Positions 26,429 through 33,935 of a stretch of DNA of 64,000 nucleotides are shown here, one piece after another (the stretch's first letter is position 1; the number at the start of each line of letters is the position of its first letter). Below the pieces are notes generated by a model. That model was not told where the DNA came from. It ran no database searches and was given only the letters and a program-made list of their open reading frames with translations. The DNA lies in contig NZ_BQHJ01000001.1 of the NCBI RefSeq assembly GCF_021603645.1, forward strand, positions 62,001 through 126,000, read 5' to 3'. Position numbers and translations under genes: made by a program. This DNA is from Pseudomonas pseudonitroreducens (GTDB lineage Bacteria; Pseudomonadota; Gammaproteobacteria; Pseudomonadales; Pseudomonadaceae).

Positions 26429-27532
26429 ATGTTCCGCCATGCTCTGTCTGTCGCGCTGCCTGCTGCCTTCATCCTTTCCCTTTCCGCCTGCGGTAGCGGC
26501 GAGCCTCCCAAGCCCGCCGTGCGCCCGGCCATCGTCGTGCAGCCGCTGCCGGCGCGGGACATCACCGAAGCCTATCCCGGCGAAGTGCACGCCCGCCATG
26601 AGCCGGAACTGGCCTTCCGCATCGGTGGCAAGGTCAGCAAACGCCTGGTGGAAACCGGCGAGCGGGTGAAGAAGGACCAGCCGCTGGCGGAACTCGACCC
26701 TGAAGACGTTCGCCTGCAACTCGAAGCCACGCGCGCCCAGGTGGTCGCCGCCGAAGCCAACCTGCAGACCGTGCGCTCCGAATACACCCGCTACAAGACC
26801 CTGCTCGAGCGCCAACTGGTCAGCCAGTCGCAGTTCGACAACATCGAGAACACCTACCGCGCCGGCGAGGCGCGGGTGAAACAGATTCGCGCCGAATACG
26901 ACGTGGCCAGCAACCAGGCTGGCTATGCGGTACTGCGCGCACCCCAGGACGGTGTGATCGCCACCCGCCGGGTGGAAGTGGGGCAGGTGGTCGCCGCCGG
27001 CCAGACTGTCTTCACCCTGGCCGCCGATGGCGACCGCGAAGTGCTGATCAGCTTCCCCGAGCATGCCTTCGAGCGCTTCCGGGTCGGCGAGGCAGTGAGC
27101 GTCGAGCTCTGGTCACAGCGCGACAAGCGCTTCAGCGGCAAGATTCGCGAGCTGTCGCCGGCAGCCGATCCGCAGTCGCGCACCTTCGCCGCGCGCGTGG
27201 CGTTCGACGACGCCAAGGTGCCTGCGGAACTGGGCCAGAGTGCCCGTGTGTACATCCATGCCGAGGGCACGGTGCCGCTGGCGGTGCCGCTCGCTGCGCT
27301 GACCTCGGAAGCCGGCCAGCCGTTCGTCTGGGTGGTCGATCCGAAGACGTCCACCCTGCATCGTCGCCCGGTGCGTATCGGCCCTTATGCCGAGGACCGC
27401 GTACCGGTGCTCGAAGGCCTGAAGGATGGCGACTGGGTAGTGGCAGCGGGTGTCCAGGTGCTGCGTGAAGGTCAGGAGGTACGGCCTGTCGACCGGGAGA
27501 ACCGGTCGATCAAGCTGGTGGCGAAGGAGTAA
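26429..27532 (+). CDS. mexJ: MexJ, RND efflux periplasmic adaptor
   Basis: Membrane-fusion protein linking the MexK pump to an outer-membrane channel (OprM or OpmH in P. aeruginosa). The 367-residue lipoprotein matches the length of MexJ. Features in order: signal MFRHALSVALPAAFILSLSAC with lipobox SLSAC, a first lipoyl half (RHEPELAFRIGGKVSKRLVE), a helical hairpin around residues 95-160 (QLEATRAQVVAAEANLQTVR), a second lipoyl half (VLRAPQDGVIATRRVEVGQV), and beta-barrel and membrane-proximal domains. ATG 26429 is chosen because it gives the signal peptide and has GCGAAAGG upstream. mexK starts 6 bases after it. Confidence 0.88.
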   Translation: MFRHALSVALPAAFILSLSACGSGEPPKPAVRPAIVVQPLPARDITEAYPGEVHARHEPELAFRIGGKVSKRLVETGERVKKDQPLAELDPEDVRLQLEATRAQVVAAEANLQTVRSEYTRYKTLLERQLVSQSQFDNIENTYRAGEARVKQIRAEYDVASNQAGYAVLRAPQDGVIATRRVEVGQVVAAGQTVFTLAADGDREVLISFPEHAFERFRVGEAVSVELWSQRDKRFSGKIRELSPAADPQSRTFAARVAFDDAKVPAELGQSARVYIHAEGTVPLAVPLAALTSEAGQPFVWVVDPKTSTLHRRPVRIGPYAEDRVPVLEGLKDGDWVVAAGVQVLREGQEVRPVDRENRSIKLVAKE

Positions 27533-27538
27533 CGCCCG

Positions 27539-30500
27539 ATGCAATTCAACCTCTCCGCCTGGGCACTGCAGAACCGCTCCATCGTCCTCTACCTGATGCT
27601 CCTGCTGGGCATCGTCGGCGCGCTGTCCTACTCCAAGCTGGGGCAGAGCGAAGACCCGCCGTTCACCTTCAAGGCCATGGTGGTGAAGACCAACTGGCCG
27701 GGCGCGACCGCCGAGGAAGTCTCGCGCCAGGTCACCGAGCGCATCGAGAAGAAGCTGATGGAGACCGGCGACTTCGACCGCATCATCTCCTTCTCCCGCC
27801 CCGGTGAATCGCAGGTGACCTTCGTCGCCCGCGAGGATTTCCATTCCCGCGACATTCCCGAGCTCTGGTACCAGATCCGCAAGAAGGTCAACGACATCCG
27901 CTATACCCTGCCGCAGGGCATCCAGGGGCCGTTCTTCAACGATGAGTTCGGCACCACCTTCGGCAATATCTACGCGCTGTCGGGCAAAGGCTTCGACTAC
28001 GCGGTGCTCAAGGACTACGCCGACCGCCTGCAGCTGCAATTGCAGCGGATCAAGGACGTCGGCAAGGTCGAACTGATCGGCCTGCAGGACGAGAAGATCT
28101 GGATCGACCTGTCCAACACCAAACTCGCCACCCTCGGCCTGCCGCTGGCGGCGGTGCAGAAGGCGCTGGAGGAGCAGAACGCGGTAACCGCCACCGGCTT
28201 CTTCGAGACGGCCACTGACCGCGTACAACTGCGCGTTTCCGGGCGTTTCGATTCGGTGGAGGACATTCGCTCGTTCCCGATCCGCGTTGGCGACCGTACC
28301 TTCCGCATCGGCGACGTGGCCGAGGTGCACCGCGGCTTCAACGACCCGCCCGCGCCGCGCATGCGCTTCATGGGCGAAGACGCCATCGGCATCGCCGTGG
28401 CCATGAAGGACGGCGGCGATATCCTGGTGCTGGGCAAGAAGCTCGATGCCGAGTTCGAGCACCTGCAGCAGACGCTGCCGGCGGGCATGGAGCTGCGCAA
28501 GGTGTCCGACCAGCCGGCGGCGGTGCGCGAGGGCGTGGGCGAGTTCGTCCGCGTGCTGGCCGAAGCGCTGATCATCGTGCTGCTGGTGAGCTTCTTCTCC
28601 CTTGGCCTGCGCACCGGCCTGGTGGTGGCGCTGTCGATCCCGCTGGTGCTGGCGATGACCTTCGCCTGCATGTACTACTTCGGCATCGGCCTGCACAAGA
28701 TTTCCCTCGGCGCGCTGGTGCTGGCGCTGGGCTTGCTGGTGGACGACGCGATCATCGCCGTGGAGATGATGGCGGTGAAGATGGAGCAGGGCTACGACCG
28801 GCTCAAGGCGGCGAGTTACGCCTGGACCAGCACGGCCTTCCCGATGCTCACCGGCACCCTGGTCACCGCCGCCGGCTTCCTGCCGATCGCCACTGCGCAA
28901 TCGGGCACCGGCGAATACACCCGCTCGCTGTTCCAGGTGGTGACCATCGCGTTGCTGGTGTCGTGGATCGCCGCCGTGGTCTTCGTGCCCTACCTGGGCG
29001 AGAAGCTGCTGCCTGATCTCGCCAAGCGCCACGCGGAAAAGCACGGCGGCAGCGACAAGGGCCACGATCCGTACTCGACGCCGTTCTACCAGCGTTTCCG
29101 CCGCGTGGTGGAGTGGTGCGTGCGCTATCGCAAGACAGTGATCCTGCTGACCGTGGCCGCTTTCATCGGCTCGATCATGCTGTTCCGCCTGGTGCCGCAG
29201 CAGTTCTTCCCGCCATCGGCGCGGCTGGAATTGCTGGTCGACCTGAAGCTGGCTGAGGGCGACTCCCTCACCGCCACCACCGAGCAGGTCAATCGCCTGG
29301 AGAAAATGCTCGCCGAGCATCCGGGCATCGACAACTACGTCGCCTACGTGGGCACCGGTTCGCCGCGCTTCTACCTGCCGCTGGACCAGCAACTGCCGGC
29401 GGCGAGCTTTGCGCAGTTCGTGGTTCTGGCGAAGAGCCTGGAGTCGCGCGAGGAAATCCGCCAGTGGCTGATCAAGCACATGAACGAGGACTTCCCGACC
29501 CTGCGCACGCGCATCAGCCGCCTGGAGAACGGCCCGCCGGTGGGCTACCCGGTGCAGTTCCGGGTCTCCGGCGAGCACATCCCGGAAGTCCGCGAACTGG
29601 CGCGCAAGGTCGCCGACAAGATGCGCGAGAACCCCCACGTGGTGAACGTGCACCTGGACTGGGAAGAGCCGAGCAAGGCGATCTTCCTTGACATCGACCA
29701 GGAGCGTGCCCGCGCCCTCGGCGTGAGTACCTCGGATATTTCGCAGTTCCTGCAGAGCTCGCTGACCGGCTCCACCGTCAGCTACTACCGCGAGGACAAC
29801 GAACTGATCGAGATCCTCCTGCGCGGCGACGAGCGCGGCCGGCATGACCTGTCGCAGCTGCCCAGCCTGTCGATGCAGACCAGCAGCGGCCGCAGCGTGG
29901 CGCTGTCGCAGGTGGCGACCCTGGAGTACGGCTTCGAGGAAGGCATCATCTGGCGGCGCAACCGCCTGCCCACCGTGACCGTGCGTGCCGACATCTATGA
30001 CGACTCGTTGCCGGCCACATTGGTGAAACAGATCTCGCCGACGCTGGACCCGATCCGTGCCGAATTGCCGGACGGCTATTTGCTGCAGGTCGGGGGCACC
30101 GTGGAAGACTCCGCCAAGGGCCAGGACTCGGTGAACGCCGGCGTACCGCTGTTCATCGTGGTGGTGCTCAGCCTGCTGATGATCCAGCTGCGCAGTTTCT
30201 CGCGGATGATCATGGTGTTCCTCACCGCGCCGCTGGGCTTGATCGGCGTGACTCTGTTCCTGCTGGTGTTCCAGAAGCCCTTCGGCTTCGTCGCCATGCT
30301 CGGCACCATCGCCCTGGCGGGGATGATCATGCGCAACTCGGTGATCCTCGTGGACCAGATCGAGCAGGACCGCGCCCATGGCCTGGATACCTGGCACGCG
30401 ATCATCGAAGCCACCGTGCGGCGCTTCCGCCCCATCGTGCTGACCGCCCTGGCCGCCGTGCTGGCGATGATCCCGCTGTCGCGCAGCGTGTTCTTCGGGC

Positions 30501-30607
30501 CGATGGCGGTGGCGATCATGGGCGGCCTGATCGTCGCCACGGCGCTGACCCTGCTGTTCCTGCCGGCGCTCTATGCGGCATGGTTCAGGGTGAAGAAAGA
30601 AGTCTGA
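27539..30607 (+). CDS. mexK: MexK, RND-family drug efflux transporter
   Basis: A 1022-residue inner-membrane proton/drug antiporter of the HAE-1 RND family; MexJK exports triclosan and other compounds in P. aeruginosa. Twelve transmembrane segments are expected: one near residues 13-30, a block from ~335 to ~490 and a block from ~870 to 1010. The proton-relay Asp pair is visible in TM4 (LALGLLVDDAIIAVEMM). Two large periplasmic loops lie between. No outer-membrane channel gene follows, as in P. aeruginosa where mexJK borrows one. The gene ends just before a repeat array. Confidence 0.88.
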   Translation: MQFNLSAWALQNRSIVLYLMLLLGIVGALSYSKLGQSEDPPFTFKAMVVKTNWPGATAEEVSRQVTERIEKKLMETGDFDRIISFSRPGESQVTFVAREDFHSRDIPELWYQIRKKVNDIRYTLPQGIQGPFFNDEFGTTFGNIYALSGKGFDYAVLKDYADRLQLQLQRIKDVGKVELIGLQDEKIWIDLSNTKLATLGLPLAAVQKALEEQNAVTATGFFETATDRVQLRVSGRFDSVEDIRSFPIRVGDRTFRIGDVAEVHRGFNDPPAPRMRFMGEDAIGIAVAMKDGGDILVLGKKLDAEFEHLQQTLPAGMELRKVSDQPAAVREGVGEFVRVLAEALIIVLLVSFFSLGLRTGLVVALSIPLVLAMTFACMYYFGIGLHKISLGALVLALGLLVDDAIIAVEMMAVKMEQGYDRLKAASYAWTSTAFPMLTGTLVTAAGFLPIATAQSGTGEYTRSLFQVVTIALLVSWIAAVVFVPYLGEKLLPDLAKRHAEKHGGSDKGHDPYSTPFYQRFRRVVEWCVRYRKTVILLTVAAFIGSIMLFRLVPQQFFPPSARLELLVDLKLAEGDSLTATTEQVNRLEKMLAEHPGIDNYVAYVGTGSPRFYLPLDQQLPAASFAQFVVLAKSLESREEIRQWLIKHMNEDFPTLRTRISRLENGPPVGYPVQFRVSGEHIPEVRELARKVADKMRENPHVVNVHLDWEEPSKAIFLDIDQERARALGVSTSDISQFLQSSLTGSTVSYYREDNELIEILLRGDERGRHDLSQLPSLSMQTSSGRSVALSQVATLEYGFEEGIIWRRNRLPTVTVRADIYDDSLPATLVKQISPTLDPIRAELPDGYLLQVGGTVEDSAKGQDSVNAGVPLFIVVVLSLLMIQLRSFSRMIMVFLTAPLGLIGVTLFLLVFQKPFGFVAMLGTIALAGMIMRNSVILVDQIEQDRAHGLDTWHAIIEATVRRFRPIVLTALAAVLAMIPLSRSVFFGPMAVAIMGGLIVATALTLLFLPALYAAWFRVKKEV

Positions 30608-30638
30608 CGAGGGCACGCAGCGGCGTGAATCGCGCATG

Positions 30639-31110
30639 CAGGGCGGATAACGCAGCAGCGTTGCCCGCCCTGTAGAGGCCGGCGGATAACCTGTTCCAGG
30701 TTATGCGCCCTACGGTGCTATCAGCGCCGGCGTTCACTGGTAGGAGCGAGCTTGCTCGCGAACCCGCCCAGCGCAGGATTCGCCGGAAGGCCGTTCGCGA
30801 GCAAGGACTGGGCGTCCCCCTCGCTCCTACAGTTCGATTCCTCATCGATCCTCGGCGTAGGGCGAATAACGCGCCAGCGTTGCCCCCCCCTGTAGAGGCC
30901 GGCGGATAACCTGTTCCAGGTTATGCGCCCTACGGTGCTATCAGCGCCAGCGTTAACTGGTAGGAGCGAGCTTGCTCGCGAACCCGCCCAGCGCAGGAGC
31001 TGCCGGAAGGCCGTTCGCTAGCAAGGACTGGGCGTCCCCCTAGCTCCTACAGTTCGATTCCTCATCGATCCTCGGCGTAGGGCGAATAACGCGCAGCGTT
31101 ATCCGCCGTC
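30639..31110. repeat. 220-bp tandem repeat of palindromic elements
   Basis: A 220-base unit occurs twice in tandem (for example TGTAGAGGCCGGCGGATAAC at 30671 and 30891), with a third partial unit from about 31079. Each unit contains a GTAGGGCG/CGCCCTAC palindrome and a REPIN whose right arm carries the 14-nt insert GACTGGGCGTCCCC (30806-30819 and 31026-31039). The second unit has extra changes in the stem (CGCTAGCAAGG). It fills the gap between mexK and the C4-like region. Confidence 0.88.
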
Positions 31111-31280
31111 TGGCCGCCCGAAACGAATCGTCCGACATACGCGAACCTTTCGACCTGTCACCCTCATGACCTTTTCCTGAAGCCGATTCCCAGGCCCGGA
31201 TCGTTCCGTAAGGTACGTGGTAATCGTTCAGGAACCGCCTGACTCTTCAACGGCGTTGCGGTCCTACAAGCCTGCTGCTT

Positions 31281-31384
31281 AGCGTTCTCCCCACCACGGA
31301 ACAGCCGTGGTCAGGTGTGGAAACCTGTAGTGCTCCAGCTATCGCCATAGCAGGGATGGCCCGGCCTTTTCGAAGGCCGGGCCA
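31281..31384 (+). ncRNA. C4-like antisense RNA
   Basis: The segment folds as a C4-type RNA, the phage P1/P7 antirepressor regulator. It has hairpin CCACGG/CCGTGG (31294-31310), hairpin CAGGT/ACCTG with loop GTGGAA (31312-31327), hairpin GCTAT/ATAGC (31338-31351) and a terminator-like 10-bp stem TGGCCCGGCC/GGCCGGGCCA (31357-31384). Two arms are complementary to the leader just downstream. GTGCTCCAGCTATCG (31330-31344) pairs 14 of 15 with 31436-31450, and GTGGAAACC (31317-31325) pairs perfectly with 31453-31461. That paired arrangement upstream of an antirepressor-like gene is the defining layout of C4. The 5' boundary is approximate and no promoter was identified with confidence. Confidence 0.8.
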
Positions 31385-31397
31385 ACTCTGGCTGTCC

Positions 31398-31526
31398 ATG
31401 GCGGACCGTGTGAGGCGGGCCTCGGCCCGACCGGTCGATAGCTGTAGCACCCGGTTTCCACCCTTGCACGGTCCGCCTCCCTTTCCCGGGGGCGGCTCTT
31501 TCGCTGTACGAGGAGAGACCGCATGA
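31398..31526 (+). CDS. Leader ORF overlapping the BRO-N gene (icd-like)
   Basis: A 42-codon frame, MADRVRRASARPVDSC..., ends at TGA 31524-31526, which overlaps the ATG of the BRO-N gene as GCATGA. Both predicted C4 target sites (31436-31450 and 31453-31471) lie inside it. In phage P1 the icd ORF overlaps ant in the same way, and C4 pairing blocks its translation and with it ant. A ribosome site before ATG 31398 is weak, so the start is uncertain. The peptide itself has no recognisable domain. Confidence 0.55.
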   Translation: MADRVRRASARPVDSCSTRFPPLHGPPPFPGGGSFAVRGETA

Positions 31527-32002
31527 ACCCTTCGACGATGTTCCCGGCCAACAATGGCCTGAGCTTCCACACCTTCCAGCGCTTCGACCGCACCCTGCGT
31601 GGCCTGATGATCGATCGCCAGGCCTGGTTCCCCGCCCGCGACCTCGCGCGCCTGACCAATTCCGATGTGAGCGGCCGCACCACCCGCAAGCTCGACCCTG
31701 ACCAGTACCGCTGGGAGCGCCTGGTCGGCAGCCGGGAGGACGAACTGCTGGTCAGCGAAAGCGGCCTCTACACGCTGCTGCTCGTGTACTTCTACCACCC
31801 GGAAAACCGCAACCTGCGCCAGTGGCTGAGCAACGAAGTCGTACCGACTCTGCGCGATGCCCAACTGCCAATGGGCTATGGCCCTCGTCAGGCTGTGCGC
31901 GAGGTACAGGGCCACCCGCTGGCCGTACTAGAATGGCAAGGCAGCATCTGGCTGCGCCTCGGCGACGCTGGCCGCTTACTGGAGCGCGGTAGCTTCTCGT
32001 AG
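31523..32002 (+). CDS. BRO-N domain antirepressor-like protein
   Basis: A 159-residue protein consisting of a single BRO-N (Bro/antirepressor N-terminal) domain. Visible family features are the N-terminal LMIDRQAWFPARDLARLTNS (ligand-like strand and helix), a middle RWERLVGSREDELLVSESGLY and the characteristic FYHPENRNLRQWLSNEVVPTLR helix. Such domains occur in phage antirepressors and DNA-binding regulators. There is no C-terminal KilA/ANT partner domain, and no integrase, repressor or structural phage gene nearby. Start ATG 31523 has AGGAGA upstream. Its TAG stop is supplied by a GTAGGATGG repeat. What it regulates is unknown. Confidence 0.83.
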   Translation: MNPSTMFPANNGLSFHTFQRFDRTLRGLMIDRQAWFPARDLARLTNSDVSGRTTRKLDPDQYRWERLVGSREDELLVSESGLYTLLLVYFYHPENRNLRQWLSNEVVPTLRDAQLPMGYGPRQAVREVQGHPLAVLEWQGSIWLRLGDAGRLLERGSFS

Positions 32003-32374
32003 GATGGCGTGGAGCGAAGCGATACCCATCGCCCGTAGCACCTGCAGGAGCGGGCCATACCCGCGAATTGCGTGCATGGTGCGCTCCTGTAATTCGGGCG
32101 TGGCTCTGGACTTGCACGATCACCGCCTCGCACGAAACGGTGATTGTCCAGTACGTCTATGGCCTAAACTTGCGTAGGAAACTCCTGGCGAGACTTTGCA
32201 CACAAGTGTGCCGCTCAAGCATTCTTAATTAAAAATCAGAAAGATCCGGTGCTGAAATAAGAATACAAAGGGAGCCGAACGAGGCAAGAAGGTCGGTAGG
32301 CCGATCACACAGCCCGCATCCGGTGCACCGAGCGCCCTCCGCATGACAGTGGGCCAAGCCCAAGGCAGGACAGC
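31998..32374. other. Gene-free stretch with half palindrome after BRO-N
   Basis: 31998-32030 is the left half of the GTAGGATGG-type palindrome. 32045-32105 holds a degenerate CAGGAGCGGGCCATACCCGCGAA-like palindrome. The rest is unusually AT-rich around 32215-32275 (TTCTTAATTAAAAATCAG). I see no gene in it; the AT-rich part may hold the promoter of the next small ORF. Confidence 0.6.
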
Positions 32375-32569
32375 ATGAAGCTGCGAAAAGAAATTGAAAA
32401 TACCATCCGGGAAGCGCGCGAAGACCGCGCCAACGCGGCTCTGGCGATCTGTGTACTGCTCGAGGAGAGGCTGGGGCTTTCAGAGGGGGGCTGGTTCGAT
32501 GATGACCCGCTTGCGCTGCAAGCCATCAACGAGTGGAAGGCTTCCGTTGCGCCTCAGCACCAGAGTTGA
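32375..32569 (+). CDS. Small hypothetical protein
   Basis: A 64-residue, mostly helical acidic protein (MKLRKEIENTIREAREDRAN at the start, then a Leu-rich segment LAICVLLEERLGL). It has no signal or transmembrane helix. A modest AGGAC precedes the ATG, and a good terminator lies 50 bases downstream, which supports a real gene here. No family recognised. Confidence 0.55.
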   Translation: MKLRKEIENTIREAREDRANAALAICVLLEERLGLSEGGWFDDDPLALQAINEWKASVAPQHQS

Positions 32570-32616
32570 GCAACAGAGAGAAGATTAGCCAGCGTGTGAT
32601 TTCCATGAGCAGATTT

Positions 32617-32650
32617 GAAAGAGCCCGGCGTTAGCCGGGCTTTTTCTTTT
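32617..32650 (+). terminator. Rho-independent terminator
   Basis: Stem AGCCCGGC/GCCGGGCT with loop GTTA (32622-32641) is followed by TTTTCTTTT on the plus strand. A-rich sequence on the other side may let it also serve the minus-strand DUF4197 gene that ends at 32667. Confidence 0.88.
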
Positions 32651-32666
32651 GTTGTCGAGGTGAAGC

Positions 32667-33344
32667 TCAGAGCACCCCGAACACCTTCTTCGCCAGGCCA
32701 GTAGCGGCGGCGGTCGGGTTCTGGCGGATGGTCTTCTCCTGATCGGCGATGAGCTTGAACAGGCCGTCCAGTGCTTCCTCGGTCACGTAGTTCTCGATGT
32801 TCGCGTTCTTCGCGTCGACCACGCCAAAAGCGGCGGCCTGGCTGGCGAAGGCGTTGTACTGCTTGGCCACGCCGACCTGGTCGGTGGCCTGCTTGATGAT
32901 CGGCAGGAACTTCGCGCGCAGCTGCTCGCGGCTGCTGCGGTTCAGGTAATCGGTGGCGGAGTGCTCGCCGCCCTGGAGGATGCCCTTGGCGTCGGTCACG
33001 GTCATCTTCTTCACCGCGTCCACCAGCAGCGCCTGGGCCTGCGGCATGGCGGCTTCGGCGGCCTTGTTCATGCTCGCTTCGAGCTGGTCGACCTGGGCGC
33101 CCATGCCGAACTGCTTCATGGTCTTGGCGGCCTTGCCCAGCTTGCCGGGCAGCTCGATGCGCACGGCCGGGTCGTTGCTGAAACCGCCGGGCTGGCTGAG
33201 CTGTTTCACAGCGATTTGCGCACCCTGGGTCAGCGCGTCCTTCAGGCCGCCGGTGGCGTCACTCTGGCTGAGGTCGGAGAGGGACAGGGCGAAGGCATTG
33301 AAGGACAGCAGGGCGCCGACCAGCAGAACGGGGAATCGCAGCAT
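32667..33344 (-). CDS. DUF4197 family secreted protein
   Basis: A 225-residue protein with a cleavable Sec signal (MLRFPVLLVGALLSFNAFAL) and a DUF4197 domain over most of the rest. The family pattern is visible as LKDALTQGAQIAVKQLSQPGG, then FSNDPAVRIELPGKLG, and ends with GLFKLIADQEKTIRQNP. Function unknown; the family is periplasmic and common in proteobacteria. It is on the minus strand between a small ORF and a YbaY-type lipoprotein gene. Confidence 0.85.
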   Translation of the reverse strand: MLRFPVLLVGALLSFNAFALSLSDLSQSDATGGLKDALTQGAQIAVKQLSQPGGFSNDPAVRIELPGKLGKAAKTMKQFGMGAQVDQLEASMNKAAEAAMPQAQALLVDAVKKMTVTDAKGILQGGEHSATDYLNRSSREQLRAKFLPIIKQATDQVGVAKQYNAFASQAAAFGVVDAKNANIENYVTEEALDGLFKLIADQEKTIRQNPTAAATGLAKKVFGVL

Positions 33345-33451
33345 CGATACTTCCTTGGCGAAACCCGGCGATGTCGAACCGCCGAGGTGGAGAAGGGAGG
33401 GGGGAGATTAACGGAGTCTGGCCGCCGGGGAAAACCCGGCGGCGCGGTGAA

Positions 33452-33850
33452 TCAGCGCACGGGGTCGACGCGGACACGCAGCGGCTGCGGATCGCTACCG
33501 TCGAGTTTGACGCTGTGGCGCTCAGTGGTGATGAACAGCAGGCGGCCGTTGTCCTCGATGCGCGCGCTGACGGCGTAGCTATGGCCCGGCTTGACCTGGC
33601 TGCGGTCGTAATCCAGGTGGAACGCCTGCGGCACCTGGCGCCCCGGCTGCAACTGCTGCCGGGCCAGATCGACGGCAGGGGCATCGGCCAGCGAGACGTC
33701 CTGCAGGCTGACCGTGACCTGGGCCGTCGGTGGCAGCGCCATGCGCTGCAGGTAGAAGACTTCGCCGTCCAGCGACGCCTTGTCGCCGGAGGGCGTGGAG
33801 CTGCAGGCGGCGAGCAGGCCGGTCATCAACAGGAGTGGCAGGGCTTTCAT
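33452..33850 (-). CDS. YbaY/YscW-family lipoprotein
   Basis: A 132-residue lipoprotein with signal MKALPLLLMTGLLAAC (lipobox LAAC) and a beta-rich domain of the YbaY type (ASLDGEVFYLQRMALPPTAQ and VTVSLQDVSLADAP). Related proteins include the type III pilotin YscW, but the location gives no link to secretion. The start at 33850 gives the signal peptide and has GGAGAG upstream. It lies 85 bases beyond the 3' end of the yjbH-like gene on the same strand. Confidence 0.8.
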   Translation of the reverse strand: MKALPLLLMTGLLAACSSTPSGDKASLDGEVFYLQRMALPPTAQVTVSLQDVSLADAPAVDLARQQLQPGRQVPQAFHLDYDRSQVKPGHSYAVSARIEDNGRLLFITTERHSVKLDGSDPQPLRVRVDPVR

Positions 33851-33935
33851 GGTGGAACTCTCCTTGGTCACGAAGGGGCGTCTGACCATTGTGGGTGACT
33901 TTGGTTTCCGCGCCATGATCTGGAGGATCGTCGAG

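Noticed and set aside
27113-30637. 1174-codon minus-strand frame opposite mexK
   Set aside because: Shadow of a GC-rich coding sequence; composition is dominated by His, Gln, Arg and Val as expected from the antisense frame, and mexK on the plus strand is clearly the real gene.
30639-32002. Remnant prophage around the BRO-N gene
   Set aside because: Apart from the C4-like RNA and BRO-N there is no integrase, repressor, lysis or structural gene, and no direct-repeat attachment sites were seen.
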